The notes: generated by a model from the sequence alone, not told the origin. Shown: positions 1 through 9,221, counted from the stretch's first letter. The stretch is DNA of 64,000 nt from Clostridium weizhouense (GCF_019431045.1 NZ_JAHXPT010000002.1:62001-126000); one strand, 5' to 3'. A program made the numbers and translations.

Positions 1-347
1 TGTGATAATATTTTAATTTTATTAGAATATATATTTATATTTCCATTATCAGAACTCATAAATATATTAACAAGATAAGAATCTACTTCTTTAATATTAG
101 AATTTATGCTCTCTAACGTTTTTATTGATTGAAAACTAACATTATACATATTATTAGCATTTTTATTTACTATTCCAATTCCAGTAATAGAAGCTACACC
201 TAATACTATCATAAGTATACATAATATAGCATAAGATACTCTCAATTTTATTTTCACACTTAAATCTTTTAATTTATTTAAGTATATTAATTTATTTTTT
301 TTATTTTTTTTGATAATGTTACTCTTAAAAATCACTTTTTTTATCAT
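1..347 (-). CDS. Methyl-accepting chemotaxis protein, N-terminal part (cut by window edge)
   Basis: The frame is open from an ATG at 347 to the left edge, giving about 115 residues. A lysine-rich cytoplasmic start is followed by one hydrophobic segment (about residues 37-59) and then a polar, Asn/Ser-rich stretch with the look of the four-helix-bundle ligand domain of chemoreceptors. The signalling domain would lie outside the window. An AAAGGA ribosome binding site precedes the ATG. The family call rests on topology and composition only; a membrane-bound sensor kinase would look similar over this length. Confidence 0.6.
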   Translation of the reverse strand, partial: MIKKVIFKSNIIKKNKKNKLIYLNKLKDLSVKIKLRVSYAILCILMIVLGVASITGIGIVNKNANNMYNVSFQSIKTLESINSNIKEVDSYLVNIFMSSDNGNINIYSNKIKILS

Positions 348-406
348 AAAATAATCCTTTCAAATATATCTTAATTTCACATTAACTTAAAAATATATAT
401 TAAATT

Positions 407-419
407 AGAATCGTTTCCA
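407..419. promoter_or_regulatory. LacI-family operator 1 (upstream of sugar ABC operon)
   Basis: Core AGAATCGTTTCCA is a near-palindrome with a central CG, the hallmark of LacI/GalR operators. It is one of three related sites before the sugar transporter and lies upstream of its likely promoter. The regulator gene is not in the window. Confidence 0.55.
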
Positions 420-521
420 AAACAATATTAACATTTATAGGATATTTTTTCAATATAGATCAATGTATACCTTTAGTTAAGCATATTTTTCAATTTTTTT
501 GAAATAATTGTTATTTGATAC

Positions 522-550
522 TTGAATTTTGAAATATATGGTGCTATAAT
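522..550 (+). promoter_or_regulatory. Sigma-A promoter of sugar ABC operon
   Basis: TTGAAT at 522-527 and TATAAT at 545-550 are separated by 17 bases. Transcription from here would give a leader of roughly 270 bases that contains two LacI-type operators, which could act as roadblocks. Confidence 0.5.
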
Positions 551-615
551 CTCAGTATAGTAATGAATTGATATTAACTTGATTTCATCAATTGGACAAG
601 TATATATTAATTTTA

Positions 616-628
616 GGAACCGTTTCCG
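616..628. promoter_or_regulatory. LacI-family operator 2
   Basis: GGAACCGTTTCCG is a near-perfect palindrome around CG. It lies downstream of the promoter at 522-550 and is closely related to the sites at 407 and 772. Confidence 0.6.
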
Positions 629-771
629 ATAATTTTATTCTTATATTTAATATAAGTGATTTTTTTAAAAATCTAAGTAAACGGATACATTGATTAAATA
701 TATCTTATTTCTACTATATATTTCAATTTTATGTATTTTTAGTTAATGTATCTTTTTATTACTACATTTTT

Positions 772-786
772 CGGAATCGTTTCCGA
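772..786. promoter_or_regulatory. LacI-family operator 3
   Basis: CGGAATCGTTTCCGA is the most symmetric of the three sites and lies just before the ribosome binding site of the binding-protein gene. Three copies in 380 bases suggest looping or roadblock repression by a sugar-responsive LacI-family protein. Confidence 0.65.
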
Positions 787-826
787 ATATTATTACATTA
801 TCAAACATTTTGTGGGAGGGGTAACA

Positions 827-2119
827 ATGAAACTAAAAATGAAAAAAACTCTATCTGCAGTATTAACAGCCTCACTTCTATTAGGGACTGTTACAGGATG
901 TTCATCATCTAGTAATAAGACTGCTGCAAAATCTGAAGGTGGCAAAACAATTAAAGTATTTCAACTAAAAGTTGAAATCAATGATGCACTTCAAAAATTA
1001 GCTAAGAAATATGAAGAAGAAACTGGTGTAAAAGTTGACATTACTTCTGTAGGTGGAGGCGCTGACTATGGTGCAGCTTTAAAAGCTGAATTTGCAAAAG
1101 GCACTGAACCTGATATCTTTATGATACAAGGTGCTGGTGATTATAAAGTTTGGGAACATAAAATAGATGAATTAACTGATCAGCCTTGGGTTAAAGATGC
1201 TGTTCATGGAACATTAGATTCAGTTTCATTTGATGGCAAAGTTTATGGAATGCCAGCAGCAACTGAAGGTTATGGTTTAATGTATAACAAAGATATCTTA
1301 GATAAAGCTGGAATAGATCCTGCTTCTATAGATACTTTTGATAAACTTAAAGCAGCATTTGAAAAATTAGATTCTAAGAAAGCTGAATTAGGCATTGATA
1401 ATGTTGTTTCTTATACAACTAAAGAAACTTGGGTTACTGGTAATCATACATTTAATATTCCTTTAGCTGCTCAAGCAAATCCAGCTCAATTTGTTAAAGA
1501 CTACATTGATGGAAAAGCTGATTTAGTAAACAACCAATCATTTAAAGATTGGATGAACCTAGTAGAATTACTTGTTAAATATGGTGGTGGCGCTACTTTA
1601 GATACTATTGATTATAGTGCTCAAGTTGCTAACTTTGGAGTAGGTAAAACTGCGTTCTTACATCAAGGTAACTGGACTTCTGGAGATTTAGCTAATTTAA
1701 AAGCAGATTTCCCTAAAGGTTTTGTTCCATTAGCTATCAATAATGATCCTAAAGTAAGTGGAAGTATTCCTGTTGGTGTTCCTATGTACTGGGCTATTAA
1801 TAAAGATTCATCTGTTAATAAAGAAGCTAAAGATTTCTTAAATTGGATGGTAACTAGTCCAGCTGGTCAAGAATCTATAGTTAATGATATGAATATGATT
1901 CCTGCATTTACTAATTTTACAGTTGAACCTAAAGATGAGTTAGCTAAAAATATTGTTGAATATAACAAAGCTGGAAAAACTCTTCCATGGGCATTCACAA
2001 ATCTTCCAGATGGATTTACATTACAAAACGTTGGTCCTGTATTCTCTAAATTTGCTAAAGGCGAAATTGATAAAACTCAAATGCTTCAAGAATTACAAGA
2101 TGCTACTGCTAAAAAATAA
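827..2119 (+). CDS. Sugar ABC transporter substrate-binding lipoprotein
   Basis: This is the extracytoplasmic solute-binding protein of a family-1 carbohydrate importer. The 430-residue product begins with a lysine-rich signal peptide ending in a lipobox (LGTVTGC), so it should be lipid-anchored outside the membrane. The ATG at 827 is chosen because GGGAGGGG lies just before it; an upstream in-frame ATG at 746 would add 27 residues ahead of the signal peptide and overlap operator 3. Two permease genes follow. Substrate is unknown; the LacI-type operators and the MsmE/MalE-like form suggest an oligosaccharide. Confidence 0.9.
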   Translation: MKLKMKKTLSAVLTASLLLGTVTGCSSSSNKTAAKSEGGKTIKVFQLKVEINDALQKLAKKYEEETGVKVDITSVGGGADYGAALKAEFAKGTEPDIFMIQGAGDYKVWEHKIDELTDQPWVKDAVHGTLDSVSFDGKVYGMPAATEGYGLMYNKDILDKAGIDPASIDTFDKLKAAFEKLDSKKAELGIDNVVSYTTKETWVTGNHTFNIPLAAQANPAQFVKDYIDGKADLVNNQSFKDWMNLVELLVKYGGGATLDTIDYSAQVANFGVGKTAFLHQGNWTSGDLANLKADFPKGFVPLAINNDPKVSGSIPVGVPMYWAINKDSSVNKEAKDFLNWMVTSPAGQESIVNDMNMIPAFTNFTVEPKDELAKNIVEYNKAGKTLPWAFTNLPDGFTLQNVGPVFSKFAKGEIDKTQMLQELQDATAKK

Positions 2120-2131
2120 TTTTTAAATTAA

Positions 2132-2159
2132 ATCCATAAGGGGGTTTCTCCTTATGGAT
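2132..2159 (+). terminator. Intercistronic hairpin after binding-protein gene
   Basis: A 10-bp perfect stem (ATCCATAAGG with CCTTATGGAT) has an 8-base loop and lies 12 bases after the stop codon. Such hairpins stabilise binding-protein mRNA or cause partial termination. Confidence 0.55.
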
Positions 2160-2183
2160 GTTTATTAGCCTATAAGGTACTAA

Positions 2184-2217
2184 AAAATAATAGACCAATA
2201 CTTTCGTCTATTATTTT
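2184..2217 (+). terminator. Second intercistronic terminator-like hairpin
   Basis: A 12-bp stem (AAAATAATAGAC with GTCTATTATTTT) is followed by T-rich sequence. Together with the hairpin at 2132 it should lower expression of the permeases relative to the binding protein, as is common in these operons. Confidence 0.6.
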
Positions 2218-2305
2218 ATTTTATGTGCCTAATACATACAGCAAATTATGCAGTATGAATCACACTATAAATTTACAACAATTTTTATTACAAAGGAGTG
2301 AAAAT

Positions 2306-3172
2306 ATGAGTAAAAAACGTAAAGAACAAAGAGATTTTTGGCTTTTTATAGCACCATGCCTATTTTCTCTTATTATGGTAGTCTTTATTCCTTTTATATC
2401 TGGAATTTATTACACTTTCACAAACTGGAATGGCGCTAATCCAGAGTTTAAATTTGTTGGATTGCAAAATTATTTAGCAATTTTAAAGGATACTCAATTC
2501 CTTTATTCTTTTAAAATAACAATTTTTTATACTATTACAAGTGTAATTAGTATTAACATAATCGGTTTCGGTTTAGCCTATATTGTTACTAGAAATTTAA
2601 AAACTAAAAATTTCTTAAGAACTGGTTTCTTTATGCCAAACTTAATTGGTGGTTTAATTTTAGGATTTATATGGCAATTTTTATTTAATTCTGTATTTAC
2701 ATCAATGGGAGAACATATAGGTTCAAAGATTCTATCTACTTCACTACTTCAAAATACAACTAGTGCGATGATAGCAATGCTTATTGTTGCTTCATGGCAA
2801 TATGCTGGATATATAATGGTTATATATGTTGCCGCCCTTGAAAATGTTCCAACAGATTTATTAGAAGCAAGTCATATTGATGGTGCTACTGGACTTCAGG
2901 CATTTAGACACATTACTATACCAATGGTAAGACCTGCTATTACAGTATGTTTATTTTTAACATTAGCAAACTCTTTTAAAATGTTTGATTTAAACTTTTC
3001 ATTAACACCATTAAAAAATACTGAAATGTTAGCTCTAAATATATATAGGGAGGCCTTTACCTCAAACAATATGGGTATAGGACAAGCAAAAGCTATTATA
3101 TTCTTTATATTTGTAACAGCAATTTCTTTAACTCAAGTTTACTTTAATAAGAAAAAGGAGGTAGAAGCTTAA
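2306..3172 (+). CDS. Sugar ABC transporter permease (MalF/UgpA type)
   Basis: A 288-residue inner-membrane permease with six hydrophobic segments and the binding-protein-dependent transport signature near EASHIDGATGLQAFRHITIP, where the EAA loop docks the ATPase. ATG 2306 is chosen because CAAAGGAGTG lies directly upstream; an earlier in-frame ATG at 2225 has no such site. The next permease overlaps by one base (TAATG). No ATPase gene follows, so a shared MsmK/MalK-type ATPase encoded elsewhere is likely. Confidence 0.9.
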   Translation: MSKKRKEQRDFWLFIAPCLFSLIMVVFIPFISGIYYTFTNWNGANPEFKFVGLQNYLAILKDTQFLYSFKITIFYTITSVISINIIGFGLAYIVTRNLKTKNFLRTGFFMPNLIGGLILGFIWQFLFNSVFTSMGEHIGSKILSTSLLQNTTSAMIAMLIVASWQYAGYIMVIYVAALENVPTDLLEASHIDGATGLQAFRHITIPMVRPAITVCLFLTLANSFKMFDLNFSLTPLKNTEMLALNIYREAFTSNNMGIGQAKAIIFFIFVTAISLTQVYFNKKKEVEA

Positions 3173-4089
3173 TGCAAACAAATGTTATTAAAGATGATAA
3201 AATAACTACTAATATAAGTACTAAAAAATCTAAAAAATTAACAACATTAAATGGATATGGAAAAAAATTAGGTTTTTTAGAAATTCTTACATGGTTGCTA
3301 TTAATACTTTATCTAGCTCCTTTTTACTTAATGTTTATAAATTCATTCAAAACAAGAAGAGAAATTTTTACTAATACAACTGGATTGCCAGCTATTTGGA
3401 ATTTTAGCAATTATGCAGATGCAGTTTCAAGGATAAATATGGGAAGTGCATTAATAAATTCCGTAATAATTAGTGTTGTTAGTGTGGCATTAATAGTTCT
3501 ATTTTCTTCGATGGCATCTTGGGCACTAGTTCGTAGTAATTCAAAAATTAGTAGTGTTATATTTTATCTTTTTGTTGCTGCTATGGTTGTTCCTTTTCAA
3601 GCTGTAATGCTACCATTAGTAAACTGGATGGGAAAATTAAGCATTGATTCTATTAATTTTAGTATGCTTGGAACTCATTACGGTCTTATATTTATGTATA
3701 TTGGATTTGGATCTAGTATGAGTATTTTCTTATACCACGGTGTTATAAAAGGTATTCCAAAAGAAATTGAAGAAGCTGCAATTATTGATGGTTGTAGTAA
3801 ATGGAAGGTTTATACAAAAGTAGTACTTCCATTATTAAAACCAACTACAGTTACAGTATCTGTATTAAATGGAATATGGATATGGAACGATTTCTTACTT
3901 CCTTTCCTAACAGTTAATGGTAAAATAAACACTGTCCCACTTGCTATGAATAACTTCTTTGGAGCTTTCTCAAAGCAATGGGAATTAGCAATGGCTGCAT
4001 TAATCCTAGCTATAATTCCAATAATATTATTTTACTTCTTTGTTCAAAAACAAATTATTGCTGGAATCGTGCAAGGATCTATTAAATAA
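3172..4089 (+). CDS. Sugar ABC transporter permease (MalG/UgpE type)
   Basis: Second transmembrane subunit of the importer, 305 residues. It has an N-terminal cytoplasmic tail of about 35 residues, six predicted membrane segments and the EAA motif (EEAAIIDGCSKWKVYTKVVLP). Its start overlaps the previous stop by one base and is served by AAGGAGG inside the preceding gene, so the two permeases are translationally coupled. It is the last gene of the operon. Confidence 0.9.
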   Translation: MQTNVIKDDKITTNISTKKSKKLTTLNGYGKKLGFLEILTWLLLILYLAPFYLMFINSFKTRREIFTNTTGLPAIWNFSNYADAVSRINMGSALINSVIISVVSVALIVLFSSMASWALVRSNSKISSVIFYLFVAAMVVPFQAVMLPLVNWMGKLSIDSINFSMLGTHYGLIFMYIGFGSSMSIFLYHGVIKGIPKEIEEAAIIDGCSKWKVYTKVVLPLLKPTTVTVSVLNGIWIWNDFLLPFLTVNGKINTVPLAMNNFFGAFSKQWELAMAALILAIIPIILFYFFVQKQIIAGIVQGSIK

Positions 4090-4106
4090 CTTCTTAAATA
4101 ATAGTG

Positions 4107-4146
4107 AAAAGGAGATGTACTTAAACAATGTCATCTCCTTTTTTAA
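4107..4146 (+). terminator. Rho-independent terminator of sugar ABC operon
   Basis: Stem AAAAGGAGATG pairs with CATCTCCTTTT and runs into a T-tract, 18 bases after the last permease stop codon. Confidence 0.8.
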
Positions 4147-4432
4147 TTCTATTTTTTGTAATGGCCTTCCCTTAATGTTTTATAACTTCTACTTATCACT
4201 AAAAATTAAGACTCTATTTTAATCAGTTAATACATATTTATTCTTAATACACAACCAAATACTCTATCCTAATTTCAATGGAAAATTGTAGTTTAAAGCC
4301 ACAGGCTTTCTTAAAAATATATGTTATTTTATAGATCACAGCACGATTTTATTCTAAATTCTCAACCTTACCTTTTCTATTAAAAATATTTCTTTCAGAC
4401 TTATAAAATCTATATTTTCCTAGACACAAGTA
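4147..4432. other. Intergenic region without visible gene
   Basis: AT-rich sequence. An 60-codon frame overlapping the end of the permease gene has no ribosome binding site of its own and crosses the terminator, so it is not taken as a gene. Confidence 0.5.
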
Positions 4433-4631
4433 AAAGAGCAAACATTAAAAATGTTTGCTCTTTCTTAGTAACTGATTTTTAAGTTGTCCGCCAACTGGGT
4501 ACGCCATACATCGTACATTGCTTCCGGGATTTTTCCGTTGCCCGTCACCAACTGCATACCTTTTTACGATATGCTCTTCTGCCGGATTTAAGTGTCAGTC
4601 CACTAAGATAAATTACTTAACTCTTTATCTT
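4433..4631 (-). ncRNA. Stand-alone structured small RNA of unknown family
   Basis: About 125 bases (4490-4615) are far richer in G and C than their surroundings and contain no reading frame. On the minus strand a closing stem CTTAGTGG/CTGA pairs with TCAG/TTACTAAG. Inside it are at least four hairpins: GCATATC/GGTATGC, CGGG/CCCG, GTACG/CGTAC and AGTTG/CAACT. A sigma-A promoter precedes it and a strong intrinsic terminator (4433-4463, 13-bp stem) ends it, giving a transcript of about 200 nt. No coding gene follows on this strand within 4 kb, so it is an independent RNA rather than a leader. I cannot assign it; 6S RNA and the raiA motif are similar in size. Confidence 0.6.
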
Positions 4632-4637
4632 GACTTT

Positions 4638-4666
4638 ATTATATAATATTTTGTAATTGATTTCAA
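4638..4666 (-). promoter_or_regulatory. Promoter of the structured RNA
   Basis: On the minus strand TTGAAA (4661-4666) and TATAAT (4638-4643) are 17 bases apart, placing the start near 4631, just before the structured segment. Confidence 0.6.
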
Positions 4667-5132
4667 TACCTTTTTAAGAATTTTCTGATTTATTTTTTAT
4701 ATTATATAAACTCATTAAAATCTAAATAATTAATTTTTATCTTAAGTTATATTATATCTATCTTCTAACTAAGTTAAGATATTTATACGCTTTTGTATAA
4801 TTAACACTCTGTAATTAAAATATTATAACTTTTATATATAAGTTCATAACTATACTGTAAAGTCATAACATTTATAAAGTTTCTAAGACTTATATTAATG
4901 AACAAAATTTAGATACTATGAATTTAGATTACATAATAATACCCTACTTAAAAATATTATTGATATAATAATATTTTTTCTTTTTTAACTAATTATAATT
5001 AATACTCTCTCTTCATCTCCAACGATTACAAACTTTTACGTTTAATATATAACATAGAAAATCTGTTTTGCAAAATATATCCTTATATGATTTTTTAAGT
5101 TATACATAAATTAAACTAAATTATCAAATTCC
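4667..5132. other. AT-rich intergenic region
   Basis: No plausible gene. Bases about 4858-4912 resemble the right-hand part of the AT-rich dispersed repeat (ATTAATGAACAAAATTTA), seen more fully at 11814, 49820 and 53346. Confidence 0.4.
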
Positions 5133-5176
5133 TAAAAAAGAGTATTACTGAAAATCAAAATTCCCAATAATACTCT
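5133..5176 (-). terminator. Terminator of alcohol dehydrogenase gene
   Basis: On the minus strand AGAGTATTA pairs with TAATACTCT and is followed by TTTTTTA, about 150 bases after the dehydrogenase stop codon. Confidence 0.7.
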
Positions 5177-5328
5177 AATAATAAATTAGACTTTAAAAAT
5201 TCTCTTAATTTTTAAACTTAATACAGTTATATTGTCATACTTTTAATATTTTCCTTTATTATATATTTATTAAAAATTAAGTACAAATTAAACATTAAAT
5301 ATTTATACCCAATTTTAAATACTAAATT

Positions 5329-6384
5329 TTATAATATAACAACTGCTTTAATAAAATCCTTTGGCTTATCCTTCATTAATAATAGTGCATCTTCTATATG
5401 TTCAAAACCATTATATACATGTGTAACTAATTTACTTAGATCAACACGATTATATATCACTAAATCTCTTAACATTTCTGCTCTAAGACGTCCACCTGGA
5501 CAAAGACCTCCTCTTATAGTCTTATGAGCCATTCCACAGCCCCACTCAACACGAGGTACTGGTAAAGTATCTCCACTTCCATGGTAGTTAACATTTGAAA
5601 CAACTCCACCAGGTTTAATCATAGAAATTGCTTGAGCTAATGTTTCAGGACCACCGCCTGCCATAATAACACGATCTACACCTTTTCCATTAGTTAAATT
5701 CATAATTTGTTTAACTATATCACCATTTTTATAATTTACAATATCACTTGCTCCATAAAATTTAGCAGCTTCCACGCAAACTGGTCTACTTCCTACACCA
5801 ATAATTCTACCTGCTCCACGTAATTTAGAACCTGCTATTGCCATCAATCCAACTGCACCAATTCCTATTACTACAACGCTAGAACCCATTTGTATATCAG
5901 CTAATTCAGCTCCATGAAAACCAGTAGTCATCATATCTGTTATCATAACAGCACTTTCTAAAGGTATTTCCTTCGGTAAAAGTGCTAAATTCATATCTGC
6001 ATCATTTACATGAAAATATTCTGCAAAAACTCCATCTTTAAAGTTTGAAAATTTCCATCCAGCAAGCATACCATTTGAATGTTGTTGAAAACCAGCTTGA
6101 ACTTCTAAAGATCTCCAATCTGGAGTTGTACAAGGAACTATAACTCTATCTCCAACTTTAAATTCTTTAACTTCACTTCCAATTTCAACAATTTCTCCTA
6201 CAGCTTCATGACCTAAAATCATATTTTGCCTATTTCCAAGTGCACCTTCAAAAACAGTATGAATATCTGATGTACATGGTGAAACAGCTAACGGACGTAC
6301 AATTGCATCATATGGACCTGCAACTGGCTTATCTTTTTCAATCCATCCTACTTTATTAATGCTTAACATAGCAAAACCTTTCAT
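5329..6384 (-). CDS. adh: NADP-dependent secondary alcohol dehydrogenase
   Basis: A 351-residue zinc medium-chain dehydrogenase that interconverts ketones and secondary alcohols (acetone/isopropanol) with NADPH. The length and most of the sequence match my memory of the C. beijerinckii enzyme. The catalytic zinc ligands Cys37, His59 and Asp150 are present with Glu60. The nucleotide-binding GIGAVG is at 174-179, and Ser199, Arg200 and Tyr218, which bind the NADP phosphate, are conserved. GGGGGAT lies before the ATG. It is transcribed alone from a sigma-54 promoter, and the divergently placed upstream neighbour on the same strand is a sigma-54 activator. Confidence 0.95.
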   Translation of the reverse strand: MKGFAMLSINKVGWIEKDKPVAGPYDAIVRPLAVSPCTSDIHTVFEGALGNRQNMILGHEAVGEIVEIGSEVKEFKVGDRVIVPCTTPDWRSLEVQAGFQQHSNGMLAGWKFSNFKDGVFAEYFHVNDADMNLALLPKEIPLESAVMITDMMTTGFHGAELADIQMGSSVVVIGIGAVGLMAIAGSKLRGAGRIIGVGSRPVCVEAAKFYGASDIVNYKNGDIVKQIMNLTNGKGVDRVIMAGGGPETLAQAISMIKPGGVVSNVNYHGSGDTLPVPRVEWGCGMAHKTIRGGLCPGGRLRAEMLRDLVIYNRVDLSKLVTHVYNGFEHIEDALLLMKDKPKDFIKAVVIL

Positions 6385-6502
6385 AGTAAAATCCCCCTAA
6401 TGTATATTAATTTGTTTGCTATTCCTAAAATTTTTTAAAATGTTTTTTATCATTATAGAAACATTTTCAAGTTTTATTTTAGGCTTTACAATACTATATT
6501 TA

Positions 6503-6518
6503 AGCAATTATTATGCCA
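6503..6518 (-). promoter_or_regulatory. Sigma-54 (-24/-12) promoter of adh
   Basis: On the minus strand TGGCAT-N5-TTGCT matches the sigma-54 consensus TGGCAC-N5-TTGCW with correct GG/GC spacing. It lies about 120 bases upstream of the adh start codon and next to a gene for a sigma-54 activator. Confidence 0.8.
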
Positions 6519-6636
6519 AATTTATTCTTTTAATTTTTGTTTATTCTAAATATTTCTTATAATACTACATATTATGTCATTTGTTTTAATAAAAATAATC
6601 TAAATGTACAATATAATTTTCTAATTAAAAAATTAA

Positions 6637-6688
6637 AAGTGTTGTAAAATTCAACACTTTTTAAAAAATATTGTGGTATTTTACAACA
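6637..6688. promoter_or_regulatory. Paired enhancer (UAS) sites for the sigma-54 activator
   Basis: AAGTGTTG and CAACACTT form an inverted repeat around a 7-base spacer at 6637-6659. A second, inverted version (TGTTGTAAAAT core, imperfect right half) covers 6672-6688, and a TGTTGTG fragment follows. They lie 120-185 bases upstream of the -24/-12 promoter, the usual place for activator binding. Confidence 0.6.
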
Positions 6689-6744
6689 CTGTTGTGTTTT
6701 TATACATAATTAAAATAATATCTTTATTAAGTATATTTTAAAAT

Positions 6745-6810
6745 AACTCTGTTTTAAATGAATGCTGATATTAATATAAAACTCATAGACAGAGGATTTA
6801 AAACATAATG
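6745..6810. repeat. MITE-like element, short degenerate copy
   Basis: Its ends resemble those of the element at 13329 and 45120 (CTCTGTTTTAAATGAATGCTG on the left, TTTAAAACATAAT on the right), with most of the interior deleted. TTTAAAAT flanks it on both sides (6737-6744, 6811-6818) as a target duplication. Confidence 0.5.
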
Positions 6811-6871
6811 TTTAAAATAGATTTTATATTAAAGCTTATCTATTTATAATTTTTATAAACATAAATATATT

Positions 6872-8770
6872 CTATCTAAGCTTAATATTATATTTCTTTA
6901 TTTTTGCATATAATGTGCTCCTATTTATCCCTAATACTTTACAAGACTTAGTGACATTTCCATTACAATTATTTAAGCAAGCTTTTATTGCTCTTTTTTC
7001 CAATTCTTCTAGTGAACACATATCATACTTTAAATCCATATCATTATTATTGTTTTGTTCTCTTACTAATGATTTATTTTCAAAATTAAAAGAACTATTT
7101 CCATTCATATTTACAATATTCTCAATACAATTTTCTAATTCTCTAATGTTTCCTGGCCAAGCATAATTTAAAAGATTTTGATATATACTTTTTTCTATTT
7201 TAGGAATATACTTTCCTAACTTAACAGCTTTAACTTGTAAAAAGTATTTTATAAGAAGTTCTATATCTCCATTCCGCTCTCTTAATGGTGGTACGTTTAT
7301 TGGAATTACACTTAATCTATAATATAGATCTTCTCTAAAATTTCCTTTTTCTACTTCTTCTTTTAAATTCTTATTAGTTGCAGCAATAATTCTTACATTT
7401 ACATTAATGCACTTGTTGCCTCCTATTCTAGTAATATTTCCTTCTTGTAACACCCTTAAAAGATTTATTTGCATGTCTAATGGCATTTCACCTATTTCAT
7501 CTAAAAATAATGTTCCTCCATTAGCAAGTTCAAATTTTCCTGCACACCCTCCTCTTTTTGCACCAGTAAAAGCTCCCTCTTCATATCCAAATAGTTCACT
7601 TTCTATTAAACTTTTAGGTATTGCTCCACAATTTATTGCCACAAAACTATTGTTTTTTCTATCACTATTATTATGAATAGATTGAGCAATAAGCTCTTTT
7701 CCTGTTCCACTCTCCCCTTGAATAAGTACTGTAGAAGGACTATTAGATATACTTTTTACCTGTTCTTTTAATTTTAAAATATTATCACTTTTCCCAACTA
7801 TATCATCAAAAGTATATTTAGCTGTTCTTCCTGTATATTTATTAACTAAATTATATACATTTTTCATGTCCTTAAATATGCACACCATGCCAGTTATATT
7901 TCCGTCTTTATCCTTTATTGGATACACATTTAAATTAAACCTTTTCTTTTTATCTGAATATATGATTTCTATATTTTCATATACTTCTCCATTCTTAAGC
8001 TGACTAAATATATCTTCCCAATTATCTAAAACTGTATCTACATTTTTATTTAAAACATCCTCTTCTTTTATATGTAACATATCACATGCACTATTATTTA
8101 TAGCCGTCACTAATCCTTCAGTATCTACTGCAAAAATTCCTAAGTTTAAAGAATTCATAACCTTATTTAGATATTGATGCGCTTTAAATAGCTCTTTTTG
8201 AGTTTTTTCAACCTTTAAATGATTTTCAATGGATTTTACTGCTGCTACTACAAGCCCTAAAGTATGAGGATGAGCTAATTGACGTCTTCCTGTTAAATTA
8301 AGACATCCAATTATATCTCCTTTTTCACTATGAATAACAGCTGAAGAACATGTCCAAATATGAAAAACTTTTATAAAATGTTCTTCTCCTAAAATTTGAA
8401 TTGAAGAATCTTCATAAATAGCCGTTCCTATTCCATTGGTACCTGCGCTTTTTTCACTCATGTCCGTTCCTTCTATAATTCCAACCTTAATCTGATCTTT
8501 TATTATATCTTCATCACCTATAATAGTCAGAACAACTCCATCTCTATCAGTAAGATATAATGAAAACCCAGATCCTCTCAAAAAATCATAAAGTATTTCC
8601 ATAAATGGTCTTGCTATTTTTATTAATTCACAATTTTCTTTTATTAATATATCAAATTCTTTATTTTTAAGTATTCTTAAAGGATAAGGAATATTTCTTC
8701 CTACACCATATTTAATACATCTGTTATGAGATTTATCTAATATATCAATATATGTGTTTTCTTTAAACAT
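6872..8770 (-). CDS. Sigma-54-dependent transcriptional activator (AcoR type)
   Basis: A 632-residue enhancer-binding protein. An N-terminal GAF-like sensor spans about residues 55-190 and a PAS domain about 205-310. The AAA+ ATPase domain (about 325-550) has the Walker A motif GESGTGKE and the sigma-54 contact loop GAFTGA. A Fis-type helix-turn-helix closes the protein (about 590-632). It probably binds the inverted repeats at 6637-6688 and opens the adh sigma-54 promoter when its small-molecule signal is present. GGAGGTAAAATTAA precedes the ATG. Its own promoter was not identified. Confidence 0.9.
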   Translation of the reverse strand: MFKENTYIDILDKSHNRCIKYGVGRNIPYPLRILKNKEFDILIKENCELIKIARPFMEILYDFLRGSGFSLYLTDRDGVVLTIIGDEDIIKDQIKVGIIEGTDMSEKSAGTNGIGTAIYEDSSIQILGEEHFIKVFHIWTCSSAVIHSEKGDIIGCLNLTGRRQLAHPHTLGLVVAAVKSIENHLKVEKTQKELFKAHQYLNKVMNSLNLGIFAVDTEGLVTAINNSACDMLHIKEEDVLNKNVDTVLDNWEDIFSQLKNGEVYENIEIIYSDKKKRFNLNVYPIKDKDGNITGMVCIFKDMKNVYNLVNKYTGRTAKYTFDDIVGKSDNILKLKEQVKSISNSPSTVLIQGESGTGKELIAQSIHNNSDRKNNSFVAINCGAIPKSLIESELFGYEEGAFTGAKRGGCAGKFELANGGTLFLDEIGEMPLDMQINLLRVLQEGNITRIGGNKCINVNVRIIAATNKNLKEEVEKGNFREDLYYRLSVIPINVPPLRERNGDIELLIKYFLQVKAVKLGKYIPKIEKSIYQNLLNYAWPGNIRELENCIENIVNMNGNSSFNFENKSLVREQNNNNDMDLKYDMCSLEELEKRAIKACLNNCNGNVTKSCKVLGINRSTLYAKIKKYNIKLR

Positions 8771-8844
8771 TTAATTTTACCTCCACACTATTATTTTTTT
8801 ATAATAATGATAGTAATTATTTTTGAATATAAATTTTATCTTTT

Positions 8845-8948
8845 AGCTATGTTTTAAGTGAATGCTTATATTTTATTTAATACAAAGGCGAACTAGCATT
8901 GGAATTTGCTTTTTACTACAATATCAACCATTATTTAAAAACATACTC
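8845..8948. repeat. MITE-like element, 104-bp copy
   Basis: The left end GCTATGTTTTAAGTGAATGC and the inner GGCGAACTAGCATTGGAATT match the longer copies; the right end is degenerate. It is flanked by the 8-bp duplication TATCTTTT (8837-8844 and 8949-8956). Confidence 0.7.
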
Positions 8949-9221
8949 TATCTTTTAAATAAGGTTTATTTTAACTAAAATACTCATCAAATCTTTTTAA
9001 TTAAAATTAATATACCCTTCTTTATAAATTTTAGCCTACATTCCTTTATAACTCAATAATTACAATTTATTTAAATAAAGTATTTTTATTACTTTATTTA
9101 TATTTCAAATTAATGTTGAAAATTGATATATAATTTAGGCATATATTTATTTTCAAATTTACTATTATAAACGATGTAACATATACTTATACAAAAACAA
9201 CTAACTTTGAAGATAAACAAT

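Noticed and set aside
4040..4222. 60-codon plus-strand frame after the second permease
   Set aside because: It overlaps the permease in another frame and crosses the operon terminator.
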